DNA of 64,000 nt from Lysinibacillus xylanilyticus (GCF_001183605.1 NZ_LFXJ01000002.1:426375-490374), one strand, 5' to 3'. Positions 1-9,582 are shown, counted from the first letter of the stretch. Program-made: numbers and translations. Notes: generated by a model from the sequence alone, not told the origin.

Positions 1-414
1 TACCGAGGCTGTCGCATTGTCTGGATGTCCTTCGATTTGTGAGGATAAATTGAGTTTATCTTGCACAGTTAAGCCTAAGTCACAGACTTGGTTAGCTAGT
101 TCAATTCCTGCAACAATGACCGCTGCGCTGCTCCCCAAACCACGGGCTAATGGAAGCTCGCTTGCCATTTCAACACGGCAGGCAGGTAGTTGCTTACCGT
201 ATTGATCTGCAATTTTTTTGGCAATCACGTATAGTAGGTGCTCTTCCAGCTCAAACTCTTTAGGACCATTATCATCGAGGTGGATAATTTCCCAACTATC
301 CTGTAAAGACACGGTTAACTTTAAGTAAAGAGATAAGCCAAGCCCTATTGAATCAAAGCCAGGACCTAGATTGGCTGTGCTCCCGGGAACCGTGATTTCC
401 CACATGTTACTCAT
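1..414 (-). CDS. thrB: Homoserine kinase, N-terminal part (runs off window)
   Basis: Phosphorylates homoserine to O-phosphohomoserine, the substrate of the threonine synthase encoded just upstream. The 138 visible residues begin [19 protein letters not shown], typical of the GHMP kinase N-terminus, and contain the ATP-binding loop [11 protein letters not shown]. The ATG at 414-412 overlaps the thrC stop (TGA, 413-411) in an ATGA arrangement, which implies translational coupling and fixes the start. The C-terminal half lies beyond base 1. Cytoplasmic. Confidence 0.93.
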   Translation of the reverse strand, partial: MSNMWEITVPGSTANLGPGFDSIGLGLSLYLKLTVSLQDSWEIIHLDDNGPKEFELEEHLLYVIAKKIADQYGKQLPACRVEMASELPLARGLGSSAAVIVAGIELANQVCDLGLTVQDKLNLSSQIEGHPDNATASV

Positions 415-1463
415 AGTACGCCCTCGATGTATTTTCGAATTTCTTCCTCATCGTTTTTAAGTGCGACAACATCTACAGTAGAGACATTCATGGCAGTATC
501 AGGATCTTTCAATCCATTACCCGTGAAAATTGTTACAACTTTAGAGCCCTTCGCAATCTTGCCGTTTTCAACTGATTTAATAACGCCTGCTAATGATGCT
601 GCTGAGCCTGGTTCGACGAAAATCCCTTCAGTACCAGCAATTAATTTGTAAGCAGCTAAAATTTCTTCGTCTGTAACCGAATCAATAATTCCACCAGACT
701 CATCGCGAGCTGCTTCTGCAAATTTCCAGCTTGCAGGATTACCGATACGAATAGCTGTTGCCACTGTCTCAGGATTTGCGATAGGTTCACCTTTTACAAT
801 TGCTGCTGCTCCTTCAGCTTCAAAGCCGAACATTTTTGGTAAACCAGAGCCTTTTGCTGCATCATATTCTTTAAAGCCTTTCCAGTACGCAGTAATGTTA
901 CCTGCGTTACCAACAGGGATGCAAAGGTAATCTGGAGCTTTCCCTAAAGCATCTACAATTTCAAATGATGCCGTTTTTTGCCCCTCAATACGGAATGGAT
1001 TCACAGAGTTTACAAGTGCCACTGGAGTTGTTTCGCTTACTTGACGAACAATATTTAACGCATCATCAAAATTACCATCGATTTCGATAATCTTTGCACC
1101 ATACATTGTTGCTTGGGCTAGCTTACCTAGGGCCACTTTTCCTTTAGGGATAACGACTATGGACTGGATTCCAGCACGTGTTGCATAAGCTGCTGCTGCG
1201 GCTGACGTGTTACCCGTTGAAGCACAAATAACGCATTTGCTACCTTCTTCAATCGCTTTTGCAACGGCAAACACCATACCACGGTCTTTAAATGAACCGG
1301 TTGGATTTGCACCTTCGATTTTTCCATAAAGCTCAATGCCAAGTTTTTTTGATAGATTTACTAAATGTATAAGAGGCGTATTGCCTTCGTTTAAAGTTAG
1401 AGCAGGTGTATTTTCTGTTACGGGTAAAAATTGTTTATATTCTTCAATTAGGCCTTTCCACAT
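411..1463 (-). CDS. thrC: Threonine synthase
   Basis: PLP enzyme converting O-phosphohomoserine to threonine. The protein is 350 aa, the usual length for Bacillus ThrC. The PLP lysine is K59 in [10 protein letters not shown], and glycine-rich phosphate-binding segments ([17 protein letters not shown]) follow. An AAAGGAG ribosome site precedes the ATG at 1463. It is the first gene of a thrC-thrB unit; hom, which often precedes it in bacilli, is absent here because the upstream gene is divergent. A short dyad GTTCTT-N5-AAGAAC (1483-1499) lies just upstream of the ribosome site. Confidence 0.95.
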   Translation of the reverse strand: MWKGLIEEYKQFLPVTENTPALTLNEGNTPLIHLVNLSKKLGIELYGKIEGANPTGSFKDRGMVFAVAKAIEEGSKCVICASTGNTSAAAAAYATRAGIQSIVVIPKGKVALGKLAQATMYGAKIIEIDGNFDDALNIVRQVSETTPVALVNSVNPFRIEGQKTASFEIVDALGKAPDYLCIPVGNAGNITAYWKGFKEYDAAKGSGLPKMFGFEAEGAAAIVKGEPIANPETVATAIRIGNPASWKFAEAARDESGGIIDSVTDEEILAAYKLIAGTEGIFVEPGSAASLAGVIKSVENGKIAKGSKVVTIFTGNGLKDPDTAMNVSTVDVVALKNDEEEIRKYIEGVL

Positions 1464-1597
1464 AACGGTTACGACTCCTTTTGTTCTTATAGAAAGAACA
1501 GTTGTTTTTGTATAAAAGACATTTTATCGTAAATTGCCCCATGTTTTCAATAGCATTTCAGAAATTGTCTAAACAATTCGGTAATTTGAATTTTTGC

Positions 1598-1626
1598 TTG
1601 TCACTTTCTAGAAACAACTGTATAGT
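1598..1626 (+). promoter_or_regulatory. Sigma-A promoter of the niacin permease gene
   Basis: TTGTCA (1598-1603), a 17 bp spacer, then TATAGT (1621-1626): a close match to the housekeeping consensus at the right distance from the GTG start. Confidence 0.75.
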
Positions 1627-1636
1627 AAGTTTACAA

Positions 1637-1658
1637 TGTAAAGTCATGTGTAAAGACA
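1637..1658 (+). promoter_or_regulatory. Direct-repeat candidate operator before niacin permease
   Basis: Two 10-mers, TGTAAAGTCA (1637-1646) and TGTAAAGACA (1649-1658), are spaced 12 bp apart between the -10 box and the ribosome site, a natural place for a repressor. In Firmicutes niaP is often controlled by the nicotinate-responsive repressor NiaR. Assignment to NiaR is inference; I cannot recall its consensus well enough to score the match. Confidence 0.45.
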
Positions 1659-1668
1659 GGTGGTTAAG

Positions 1669-2898
1669 GTGACGATAAATACAGTAACAACGAATAAGTT
1701 TCAACAATCTATTTCTCGCAATAAGCTTTTGAGGGTAGCAGGGGTAGGCTGGCTTTTCGATGCAATGGACGTAGGAATATTATCATTCGTTATTGCAGCA
1801 TTAGCAGTTGAGTGGGGATTAACGCCAGGTCAGTCAGGCTGGATAGGTAGCATAAACTCAATTGGGATGGCTGTAGGAGCTCTTATTTTCGGCGTGCTTG
1901 CCGATAAAGTGGGACGTAAGCAAATTTTTATGTGGACACTTGTATTATTTTCGATTGCAAGTGGCTTGTCTGCATTTACCACTACATTAGCTGCTTTTAT
2001 GACACTACGCTTTTTAGTAGGTATGGGGCTAGGGGGAGAATTGCCAGTCGCATCGACGCTAGTTTCTGAGAGTGTAGAAGCCAAAGAGCGTGGGCGAGTG
2101 GTTGTTTTACTGGAAAGTTTCTGGGCGGCGGGGTGGTTAATCGCTGCATTAATTTCGTATTTTGTTATTCCATCATGGGGATGGCGTAGTGCTTTATTAT
2201 TAACGGCAATTCCAGCAATATATGCAATTTATCTTCGCTGGCACTTGCCAGATTCACCACAATTTACAGTAAAGGCTGAGTCTAAGAAACGTAGTGTTAT
2301 GCAAAATATTCGAGGAGTATGGTCGAAAAAATATGCACGCTCGACACTTATGTTATGGGTGTTATGGTTTACGGTTGTTTTCTCGTATTACGGTATGTTT
2401 TTATGGCTACCAAGTGTCATGGTTGGTAAAGGTTTTGATATGATTACGAGCTTTAAATATGTTCTCATTATGACGCTTGCGCAACTACCAGGTTATTTTA
2501 CAGCTGCATGGTTTATAGAAAAATTCGGACGGAAGTTTGTACTTGTTTCTTATTTAATTGGTACAGCAGTAAGTGCTCTCATTTTTGGTAATGCCGAAAC
2601 GATAGTAGTGCTATTAACATCTGGGATGTTTTTATCGTTCTTTAACTTAGGGGCATGGGGTGCACTTTATGCTTATACACCAGAGCAGTATCCAGCAATT
2701 ATTCGTGGAACGGGTGTAGGAATGGCAGCGGCTGTTGGGCGTATTGGTGGTATTTTTGGACCTCTGTTAGTAGGCTCTTTATTAACAGCAGGTTATGATA
2801 TCGGCTTTATCTTTGCTATTTTCTGTGGAGCGATTATTATCGGTGTTGTTGGGGTAATATTCCTAGGTCAAGAAACAAAACAAATTGAATTAGAATAA
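1669..2898 (+). CDS. niaP: MFS transporter, niacin permease NiaP-like
   Basis: Twelve-helix major facilitator transporter of the plasma membrane, about 409 aa. It carries the family signatures GVLADKVGRKQ after helix 2 and PDSPQF before the central loop. The sequence follows B. subtilis NiaP (YceI) closely from memory, including GWLFDAMDVG near the N-terminus, GMGLGGELPVAS, and GRIGGIFGPLL near the C-terminus, so nicotinate/nicotinamide uptake is the likely role. I chose GTG 1669 because AGGTGG (1658-1663) is well spaced for it; GTG 1660 lies inside that ribosome site. Single gene followed by its own terminator. Confidence 0.82.
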   Translation: MTINTVTTNKFQQSISRNKLLRVAGVGWLFDAMDVGILSFVIAALAVEWGLTPGQSGWIGSINSIGMAVGALIFGVLADKVGRKQIFMWTLVLFSIASGLSAFTTTLAAFMTLRFLVGMGLGGELPVASTLVSESVEAKERGRVVVLLESFWAAGWLIAALISYFVIPSWGWRSALLLTAIPAIYAIYLRWHLPDSPQFTVKAESKKRSVMQNIRGVWSKKYARSTLMLWVLWFTVVFSYYGMFLWLPSVMVGKGFDMITSFKYVLIMTLAQLPGYFTAAWFIEKFGRKFVLVSYLIGTAVSALIFGNAETIVVLLTSGMFLSFFNLGAWGALYAYTPEQYPAIIRGTGVGMAAAVGRIGGIFGPLLVGSLLTAGYDIGFIFAIFCGAIIIGVVGVIFLGQETKQIELE

Positions 2899-2909
2899 CA
2901 AAAATAATC

Positions 2910-2944
2910 ATGTCTTGGATGAACTATAATCCAAGACATTTTTA
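2910..2944 (+). terminator. Terminator of niacin permease gene
   Basis: Perfect 11 bp stem (2910-2920 with 2929-2939), 8 nt loop, then a T run. Confidence 0.88.
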
Positions 2945-3024
2945 TGATTTAGTTACATAAAAATTAGAAGTTGTTAATTTTTATACAAATATTTTAAAAA
3001 ATCTGTTAAAATCACAATCAATAA

Positions 3025-3170
3025 GGTTCATCACTGAAAATAGGGGGGCATTTTGTTAAGACGTATGTCATGTGGATAAATTGATTGGAGTGGAGACTGG
3101 GGACTCCTTGGAGATTAACGTTACAGATAAGACCCTGGAGCGTAACGAATGTTTTTTTGTGCGAACTATT
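3025..3170 (+). repeat. Family-A intergenic repeat, partial copy A1
   Basis: Begins with the GTTCATCAC leader seen in copies at 9412, 34483 (reverse) and 39293, continues through TTTTGTTAAGACGTATGTCATGTG and reaches the element end TTGATTGGAGTGGAGACTGG. The rest has decayed. No coding frame is evident. Confidence 0.7.
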
Positions 3171-3246
3171 ATATTAGCAAGTTAAAGCATTGAAGATTTT
3201 TCAGAAAAGTCGTTGTATTCAGATTGTAATCGTGATACTGTATTTT

Positions 3247-3550
3247 TAACTTCTTTCAGCAAATGTTTTCGGTACCGTAAGCGAAGCGACAGGTACAAAT
3301 GTTTTCGGTACCGTAAGCGAAGCGGCAGGTACAGGTGTCCAAACATCCGTTGAAATAGAGGAACTCAGTCTAAGAACGCCACGTCTTGTGGCATTATCAA
3401 AATGACCGACACCGTGTCGGCCATCATGTTGCTGCCGCTACGTTAGCACTGCGCTTTCGCACAAAAAACATATGCTGGCCTAAGCACAAAGTCGATTCCG
3501 GACACAGTTTATCACAGCGAGGCAGATACAATTATGCCGAGGCATAATTG
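3247..3550 (+). repeat. Family-B intergenic repeat, long copy B1
   Basis: Starts TAACTTCTTTCAGC and contains two tandem 35-36 bp core modules (here with a GGTACCG variant). It continues with the AGAGGAACTCAGTCTAAG block, two small hairpins (GCCAC..GTGGC and CCGACACCGTGTCGG), a reverse-oriented core module and the terminal ATTATGCCGAGGCATAAT palindrome. This is one of the most complete copies. Confidence 0.8.
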
Positions 3551-3620
3551 ATTCGAATTTAGAGTCAGTAGGAAACAATCTCCATTCTTGATAATTTCAT
3601 TGAAAGAAAGGTTGTTAGAA

Positions 3621-4487
3621 ATGAGCATTAATGAAGAAATAGAAAGAAGATTTGTTAGGTTGTCGAAGGGGCAGCGTAAAGTTGCACAATTTGTTATGAA
3701 TAACCCTACAGTTATTATTGGTAACGGAGCTGCCGAAGTTGGTAGACAGGCTAATGTTAGTGAATCGACAGTTATTCGTTTTTGTTATGCGATGGATTTA
3801 TCGGGCTATGTAGATCTTCAAGACAAGGTTAGAAGCTATTTAATGACTCAAAATGAAGGTGCGAGTATTCAACCTACATATTCTTCAAGTAAGCGGAATA
3901 TACCAAGTTTCGGTAAGGTGATGCAACGTGATATTCAAAATATTCAAGATACGATTCATTTGATTAACGATAATATGCTTCAAAAAAGCTCGAAATGGAT
4001 GCATGAAGCGGAGAACGTATATATTTTGGGTACTCGTCAAGCTGCATCCATTGCAAATTGGTTATCGTCTACAATGAAAACTTTGCGTCCAAATGTAAAA
4101 CAGCTTCGCTCAGAATCCGACGATATTGTTCAACAAATTAACAGTATGGGGGAGAAGACGACATTAATAGTTTTTTCTTGGGACAAGCATTCAAACGACA
4201 TTCAAACGATTGTAGAAATTGCCAAAAAGAAAAAGGCTAAAATTATTGCTATTACTGGTTCGGCGTTGTCTTCTATTCGGGAATATGCAAGTGCGTTATT
4301 TACACTTGGTTTGAAAAAGCAATCTTCATTAGACGTTATTCCAGTATTGTTTTCGTTTTTACATGCGCTAATTGAAGAAATGGTCAGTCAGGATAAAGCG
4401 CAATATGAGAAATATCAGCAATCATATGAGCAATTAGAAAAAAATTTATTATTTTTAGATGCAGCAAGAGAAAAGCAAGTTTTCTAA
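3621..4487 (+). CDS. MurR/RpiR-family transcriptional regulator
   Basis: 288 aa. An N-terminal RpiR helix-turn-helix (about residues 1-75; GNGAAEVGRQANVSESTVIRF contains the recognition helix) is followed by a C-terminal SIS sugar-phosphate-binding domain (about 110-250; ILGTRQAASIANWLSS). These repressors sense phosphosugars and usually control neighbouring sugar-catabolic genes. None is adjacent here, so the target is unknown. The ATG at 3621 has GAAAGAAAGG upstream; an earlier in-frame TTG at 3588 would cover that ribosome site. Confidence 0.85.
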   Translation: MSINEEIERRFVRLSKGQRKVAQFVMNNPTVIIGNGAAEVGRQANVSESTVIRFCYAMDLSGYVDLQDKVRSYLMTQNEGASIQPTYSSSKRNIPSFGKVMQRDIQNIQDTIHLINDNMLQKSSKWMHEAENVYILGTRQAASIANWLSSTMKTLRPNVKQLRSESDDIVQQINSMGEKTTLIVFSWDKHSNDIQTIVEIAKKKKAKIIAITGSALSSIREYASALFTLGLKKQSSLDVIPVLFSFLHALIEEMVSQDKAQYEKYQQSYEQLEKNLLFLDAAREKQVF

Positions 4488-4504
4488 AAATGTTACAACG
4501 CGTA

Positions 4505-4536
4505 GAAAACGTAAAATACTGATCTATACGTTTTTT
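4505..4536 (+). terminator. Terminator of RpiR gene
   Basis: Stem GAAAACGTA (4505-4513) with TACGTTTTT (4527-4535), ending in a T run. Confidence 0.65.
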
Positions 4537-4547
4537 ACAATGCAACA

Positions 4548-4584
4548 CATAAAAAGGATGTCCAAATAAGTTTTAGACATCCTT
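4548..4584 (-). terminator. Terminator of the GNAT-fusion gene
   Basis: 9 bp stem AAGGATGTC/GACATCCTT (4554-4562 with 4576-4584). On the minus strand it is followed by TTTT. Confidence 0.7.
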
Positions 4585-4595
4585 GAAAAAGAAGT

Positions 4596-5399
4596 TTATA
4601 AAAGTTTACTTAAGCTATGTTCATTAATATAGGTATCATTTAATTTAATAGCGTTTTGTCGGATACTTTCTTGCTGAAAACCAATTTTTTCAAACATATT
4701 TAAAGCACTCTCATTATGCTCCATAACAGATACTTCTAAGCGCGTAATATCCCGCTGTTTAGACCAACGTTCAACCGCCTTCATCAGCTCTGAACCAATA
4801 CCTTGTCGTTGATGCTCTTCCTTAACAGCTAGGCGGACTGATGCAACATGCTTAGCTTTAGAATGTTTATATCCATGAATAACGGCATAACCAGCAAAAA
4901 TGCCATTTAATATACAAAGTAAAATCGTACGGTTTTTTAATTGTTTCCAATAGACTAAATCTTTACGAAGCTGTTGAACTGTGAGGTCTAATTCATTTTT
5001 CATGTTGTACATGAAGTCAGTTTGTTGGAAAATATCTTCTTGCAAATGAATAAATGATCTAGCATCTGATGCTTCAATTGCTCGAATTATGTATGCTGAT
5101 TGGTTTTCGTCATTTTTAGAAATATTGCTCGTAGTTTTTATTTGTGTGCGCGAGAAAGTTACACTGGTACCGAGCTTAACATCAATGACATAGTAGCCTG
5201 CATTAGTCCATGACAAATAGTGAGAGAGAGGGGGCTTTGTTTTCTTCCACCAGCTCCTATTCAAGTAAGCTGCATTTGGCAAGGCTTGTCCCATAATATT
5301 TTCGAGTTCGCTAAATGATAAAGTAATTTCTTGTTGTAAAGCTACATCAAAATAATTTGCTAAAGGAATATACTTTTTTTCCATCTTCTTTGTCATCAT
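4596..5399 (-). CDS. DUF7662-like domain fused to GNAT acetyltransferase
   Basis: About 267 aa in two parts. Residues 5-85 (YIPLANYF, ITLSFSELENIMG, LPNAAYLNRSWW, SWTNAGYYV) look like a DUF7662-type domain, often found as a stand-alone protein. Residues 100-260 are a GNAT acetyltransferase: the acetyl-CoA loop is RLAVKEEHQRQGIGSELM, followed by the NESALNMFEKIGF motif. Substrate unknown. I prefer the ATG at 5399, since AGGA and GGGG upstream fit it better than the first in-frame ATG (5417). Monocistronic with its own terminator. The DUF assignment is from memory and moderately sure; GNAT is secure. Confidence 0.78.
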   Translation of the reverse strand: MMTKKMEKKYIPLANYFDVALQQEITLSFSELENIMGQALPNAAYLNRSWWKKTKPPLSHYLSWTNAGYYVIDVKLGTSVTFSRTQIKTTSNISKNDENQSAYIIRAIEASDARSFIHLQEDIFQQTDFMYNMKNELDLTVQQLRKDLVYWKQLKNRTILLCILNGIFAGYAVIHGYKHSKAKHVASVRLAVKEEHQRQGIGSELMKAVERWSKQRDITRLEVSVMEHNESALNMFEKIGFQQESIRQNAIKLNDTYINEHSLSKLL

Positions 5400-5584
5400 G
5401 ATCCCCATTTCCTGCATATCCTAATTTATATATAGACTACCTGATAATAGCATAAAATTACGGTTTCTTGAATATAAAAACACAACTATATATCTATTTA
5501 TAGTTAATAATTTTTTATAAAATATGCATTATTAATATTAAATGTTATAAATAGGATATTATTTACGGATAAATATATTAAATT

Positions 5585-5831
5585 TAACTTTTTCAGCAAA
5601 TGTTTTCTGTGCGAAAGCGAAGCGACAGCAGCAAATGTTTTCTGTGCGAAAGCGAAGCGACAGCAACAAATGTTTTCTGTGCGAAAGCGAAGCGACAGCA
5701 ACAACAGGATGTTGGTCGAGGCGTTATCACAGGACGAGATGCTTTTAGCCTTCGTTCCTCTATTCGCTGCGCTGCAAGGTCTCATCTGTAATGCTGATCC
5801 TCAAGGAGTCGCCCAGTCTCCACTCGAATTA
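5585..5831 (+). repeat. Composite family-B/family-A repeat, three tandem core modules
   Basis: The left edge is family B (TTTAACTTTTTCAGC). Three copies of a 35 bp module (core GCGAAAGCGAAGCGACAGC at 5611, 5646 and 5681) follow. The right half is family A, ending CAAGGAGTCGCCCAGTCTCC and then ACTCGAATTAAC. This recombinant copy links the two families through the shared module. The open frames across it result from the module being stop-free and are not genes. Confidence 0.75.
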
Positions 5832-5978
5832 ACTTATTCTCTAAGCGAAACGAAAGTGGGAGTAGTTCAAGGTAGGGAAGGTAAGAAATACATAAAGATC
5901 AGTTATTTTAGAATAGTAGATTTTAGTTGTGTATTGGTAGTAGATCCTTAATAGATAAACTTTCACTTTATATCATGT

Positions 5979-6006
5979 TTGCACATAAGATATGATAAAA
6001 TATAAT
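5979..6006 (+). promoter_or_regulatory. Probable promoter of ppaC
   Basis: TTGCAC (5979-5984), 16 bp, TATAAT (6001-6006), about 35 bp before the ppaC start. Confidence 0.55.
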
Positions 6007-6041
6007 ATAAATGTTATTGCCATTTAGGAGGAATAAATTTA

Positions 6042-6968
6042 ATGAGTAAAGTTTTAGTTTTTGGTCATAAAAATCCCGATACAGACACAATTACATCTGC
6101 GATTGTATATGCATATTTAAAACAACAAATTGGCGTTGATGCTGAAGCGGTACGCCTTGGAGAAGTAAATAACGAAACACAATTTGCTTTAGATAAATTT
6201 AGCTTTGAGGCACCTCGATTAATTTCATCAGTAGTTGGAGAAGCCGAAAAAGTAATTCTTGTAGACCACAATGAGTTCCAGCAATCTGCTGATGGCATTG
6301 GAGAAGTACAAATTACAGAGGTAATTGATCATCACCGTATTGCAAACTTCCAAACGGCTGATCCACTATACTATCGTGCAGAACCTGTTGGCTGTACTGC
6401 AACGATTTTAAACAAGATCTTCAAAGAACATGGCGTAGTAATTCCTGCAAACATTGCTGGATTAATGCTTTCTGCCATTGTTTCTGATACATTATTATTC
6501 AAATCTCCAACTTGCACAGAGCAAGATGTAAAAGCTGGTGAGGAGCTAGCGAAAATTGCAGGTGTGGATGTTGCAGAATACGGATTAGCAATGCTAAAAG
6601 CAGGTGCTGACCTTTCAGATAAATCATTAGAAGATCTTTTAACATTAGATGCAAAAGAATTCCAATTTGGTGAATATAAATCTGTAGTAGCTCAAGTAAA
6701 CGCTGTCGATATTAACGATGTGCTTGGTCGCCAAGAGGAATTAGAAATTTTATTAAATAAAAATGTAGCGGAAAATGGCTTAGATCTATTCTTCTTTGTT
6801 GTAACAGATATTTTAAACAACGATTCAACAGCCGTTGCGATTGGACAAGTAGCAGAGGCTGCAGCAAAAGGATTTGGCGCAGAGCTTATGAATAATCGTG
6901 TTATCTTACCGGGTGTAGTGTCTCGTAAAAAACAAATCGTTCCAGTATTAACTGATGCATTAAAATAA
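6042..6968 (+). CDS. ppaC: Manganese-dependent inorganic pyrophosphatase
   Basis: Family II (DHH superfamily) pyrophosphatase, 308 aa, hydrolysing PPi to phosphate and so pulling biosynthetic reactions forward. The metal ligands are visible: GHKNPDTDT (H9, D13, D15), DHNE and the DHH motif in VIDHHRI. The C-terminal DHHA2 domain has RKKQIVP near the end, as in PpaC. A strong TAGGAGG site precedes the ATG. Single gene with a shared bidirectional terminator. Confidence 0.97.
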   Translation: MSKVLVFGHKNPDTDTITSAIVYAYLKQQIGVDAEAVRLGEVNNETQFALDKFSFEAPRLISSVVGEAEKVILVDHNEFQQSADGIGEVQITEVIDHHRIANFQTADPLYYRAEPVGCTATILNKIFKEHGVVIPANIAGLMLSAIVSDTLLFKSPTCTEQDVKAGEELAKIAGVDVAEYGLAMLKAGADLSDKSLEDLLTLDAKEFQFGEYKSVVAQVNAVDINDVLGRQEELEILLNKNVAENGLDLFFFVVTDILNNDSTAVAIGQVAEAAAKGFGAELMNNRVILPGVVSRKKQIVPVLTDALK

Positions 6969-6970
6969 TG

Positions 6971-7006
6971 AAAAAGAGGTTGTCCTGAAAAAGGCAACCT
7001 CTTTTT
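6971..7006. terminator. Bidirectional terminator between ppaC and the Rieske oxidoreductase gene
   Basis: 12 bp stem AAAAAGAGGTTG/CAACCTCTTTTT; A and T tracts on both sides let it serve both convergent genes. Confidence 0.88.
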
Positions 7007-8389
7007 TCAATCTAGTTTTAAAGGATGTACAGCAGGACCTTCAAGAACTTCCCCTTTGGCATTAAAGCGAGAGCCATGGCAAGGGCAATCCCAAGTTCCA
7101 TCGGCTTCATTCCATTTTGTTTTGCAGCCTAAATGCGTACAAGTTGGTGTATTTGCATGTTTCACATAACCTGTCACGAACTCTTTGGCTACAAAGCCTC
7201 CTACCTTTAGCATCTGCATAAACTGATCTCCAAATAATTTCGTACGCGCTGGCGAATAAAGAGGAATTGCACCATCCTCATTCCCTGCTCCCGTAATTAG
7301 GGATGATAGTATGTCTCCCGCTACAAAAGAATTGGAAATACCCCATTTTCGATAGCCAGTTGCAATGAAAACATTAGGCAAGGACGGTGTAATCCTGCCA
7401 ACATAAGGGATCATATCTGGTGTTTCAATGTCCTGCGCTGACCAGCGATAGATTGGCTCCTGATCGAAATGCGCTTTCATTTCATTTTGAATAGCATCAT
7501 AATAGGGCTCCGTATTAGTTGTTTCACCTGCAATATGATTAGCTCCACCTAATACTAAATAGTGCTCGCCGTTAATGGTAGCCGTCCGAATAGAGCGAGT
7601 AGGGGTATCTACGCATAAATATTGACCTTGTAGTGTATCGGTAATTTTGCTAGCCACCATATAGGAGCGACTGTTAGAAAGTTTAAAAAGCTGAAGTCCT
7701 CTAAAGGCTTCGATTGGATAATGTGTGCACAAAATAAGTTTGTTGTATCGAACCGACATATCATTTGCGGTATGTAAGTTATTTTGTGGTAGGTTTAATT
7801 GCTTAACTCGGGTATTTGTGTAGATTTTTGCACCCATTGATACTGCTTCTTTTGCAAGGAAATTACAAACTTCTACAGGATGTATTTGAGCCTGCTGGGA
7901 CATGCTAAGTGCTTTTGTAACTGGGAAGGGAAGCTCTGTATCAGAAGTGATTTTCGCCTTAATATTTAATACTTTATAGGCATTCCATTCTTTTAATAAT
8001 TGGGCATAGCCTTCTTTTGTTTGGCAATAAAGCAAGGAATCTACTTGTTGAATGCTTGCTTTAGGGAGTAACTGTAATGCTTTTTCAACTGCTATTTGAT
8101 TGAGCTGATAATAGAGTCGTGCCTCATCTACAGAAAGTTTTTCAATAAGGTTGGCATAAACTATGCTATGCTGTGCAGTTAATTTTCCTGTTGAATTACC
8201 AGTCGTACCATGACCGATATGGGAATTTGCCTCAAGTAAGACCACATCTACACCTGATTTTGCTAAGACATATGCTGTATATAACCCCGTCAAGCCTCCA
8301 CCGATTATACATACATCACAAGTTGTTGACGCAGGAAGAGATGGCAGAGAAACGGGATCGATTGTACCGAGCCAAAGAGATTGTGTCAT
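7007..8389 (-). CDS. FAD-dependent oxidoreductase with C-terminal Rieske domain
   Basis: 460 aa. The N-terminal DAO-type FAD fold has a dinucleotide motif CDVCIIGGGLTGLYTA (about 24-40). The C-terminal 70 residues are a Rieske [2Fe-2S] domain with both ligand boxes, CTHLGC and CPCHGS. Architecture and length match B. subtilis YhfW. Substrate unknown. Convergent with ppaC and divergent from the DsbA-family gene; probably monocistronic. Confidence 0.9.
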   Translation of the reverse strand: MTQSLWLGTIDPVSLPSLPASTTCDVCIIGGGLTGLYTAYVLAKSGVDVVLLEANSHIGHGTTGNSTGKLTAQHSIVYANLIEKLSVDEARLYYQLNQIAVEKALQLLPKASIQQVDSLLYCQTKEGYAQLLKEWNAYKVLNIKAKITSDTELPFPVTKALSMSQQAQIHPVEVCNFLAKEAVSMGAKIYTNTRVKQLNLPQNNLHTANDMSVRYNKLILCTHYPIEAFRGLQLFKLSNSRSYMVASKITDTLQGQYLCVDTPTRSIRTATINGEHYLVLGGANHIAGETTNTEPYYDAIQNEMKAHFDQEPIYRWSAQDIETPDMIPYVGRITPSLPNVFIATGYRKWGISNSFVAGDILSSLITGAGNEDGAIPLYSPARTKLFGDQFMQMLKVGGFVAKEFVTGYVKHANTPTCTHLGCKTKWNEADGTWDCPCHGSRFNAKGEVLEGPAVHPLKLD

Positions 8390-8515
8390 ACATAACCCTC
8401 ACATTGTTTTTACATTCAGTATGTAGATTGATTTGAAAATTTATGCAATGGAGCATAAAAATTGCCTTACTGTAATTACTATCGCTACAATGTAGCAAAA
8501 GGAGCGTGACTACCT

Positions 8516-9223
8516 ATGAAAATTGAAATCTGGTCAGATTATGTATGTCCATTTTGTTATATTGGTAAAAAGCAACTAGAGCAGGCGATTCAGGATACGG
8601 GTCTTGCAGGGCAGGTAGAGCTAGTTTATAAAAGCTATCAACTTGACCCAACAACACCTGTGGATACAAATGTGTCTACGTATGAAGCATTGGCGAAGAA
8701 GTATGGAATGTCATTAGAAAAAGCAAAAGAAATGACGCAAGGTGTTGCTGCTCGCGCTAAAGAAGTTGGTTTAGATTATAACTTTGATAATTTAATGGAG
8801 GAAAATACATTAAAAGCGCATCGTCTAGTAAAATGGGCAGAACAACAAGGGGATGTTTCAGCGCTTGTTGAAGCACTATTATACAGTTATTTTATTGAAG
8901 CAAAGCGTATTGGTCAGGACGATGTATTAATCGATATTGCTGAGCAAGTAGGTCTGAATCGTGAAGAAGTTGCAAAGGTTCTTTCTATCGATGATTTTAA
9001 AACAGAAGTAGAGACTGATATACAGGAAGGATTACAGCTTGGTGTACGGGGGGTTCCGTTTTTTGTGCTAAATCGTAAGTACGGTATTTCTGGGGCACAA
9101 CCTCAAGAAGTATTTGAAGCAACTTTACGTAAAGTTGCAGAGGAAGAAGGCTTACAACCAGGATTAAAGATGGCAGGCTCTGAAAATGGTGGAGTTTGTA
9201 CTGACGATAGCTGTAAATTTTAA
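8516..9223 (+). CDS. DsbA/FrnE-family thiol oxidoreductase
   Basis: 235 aa, thioredoxin fold with a helical insertion. The N-terminal active site is C11-P-F-C14 in SDYVCPFCYIG, and the cis-Pro loop is GVRGVPFFVLN. No signal peptide, so it acts in the cytoplasm like other FrnE/YwbO-type proteins; a role in oxidative or disulfide stress is inferred from the family. The C-terminal tail has two further cysteines (GGVCTDDSCKF), possibly a metal or redox site. AAAGGAG ribosome site. Confidence 0.88.
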   Translation: MKIEIWSDYVCPFCYIGKKQLEQAIQDTGLAGQVELVYKSYQLDPTTPVDTNVSTYEALAKKYGMSLEKAKEMTQGVAARAKEVGLDYNFDNLMEENTLKAHRLVKWAEQQGDVSALVEALLYSYFIEAKRIGQDDVLIDIAEQVGLNREEVAKVLSIDDFKTEVETDIQEGLQLGVRGVPFFVLNRKYGISGAQPQEVFEATLRKVAEEEGLQPGLKMAGSENGGVCTDDSCKF

Positions 9224-9411
9224 TTCTGTTAGAGAATGACCAAGAGATAATGGAACCTGATCACTTTGGGCAGGAAGCCGATCTGACTATTACAACATTC
9301 GGATAAGGACCTCGAAAAGGTTGGGTTCCCTTACAGAATACTCTCGAAACACGAAGAAGCTCTGGTAAGTTCATTTCACAATCCAAGCAACCTAACACAT
9401 ATGCTTTAATA

Positions 9412-9582
9412 GCTCATTAACAAAAGGGGATGGACCTTTGTTAAACGCATATCATGTGGCAAAGTTGATTGGAATGGAGGCTGAGCGACTCCTCTAGGAT
9501 TAGCGACAGCAACAAATGTTTTATCTGTGCGAAAGCGAAGCGTCAGCTGCAAAGTGCCTAGTCGGAATGGAAATCAACCTTA
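9412..9582 (+). repeat. Family-A repeat, copy A3
   Basis: GCTCATTAACAAAAGGGGAT leader, then TTTGTTAAACGCATATCATGTG, the inner end TTGATTGGAATGGAGGCTGAG, one core module (GCGAAAGCGAAGCGTCAGC) and the opposite end TAGTCGGAATGGAAATCAACC. The two ends are imperfect inverted repeats. Confidence 0.8.

Noticed and set aside
3025..3550. Insertion sequence with transposase
   Set aside because: No transposase-like reading frame in this or any repeat copy; the elements are non-coding.
5504..5951. Overlapping ORFs encoding CFLCESEATATN-like repeats
   Set aside because: Same module artefact in a composite intergenic repeat.
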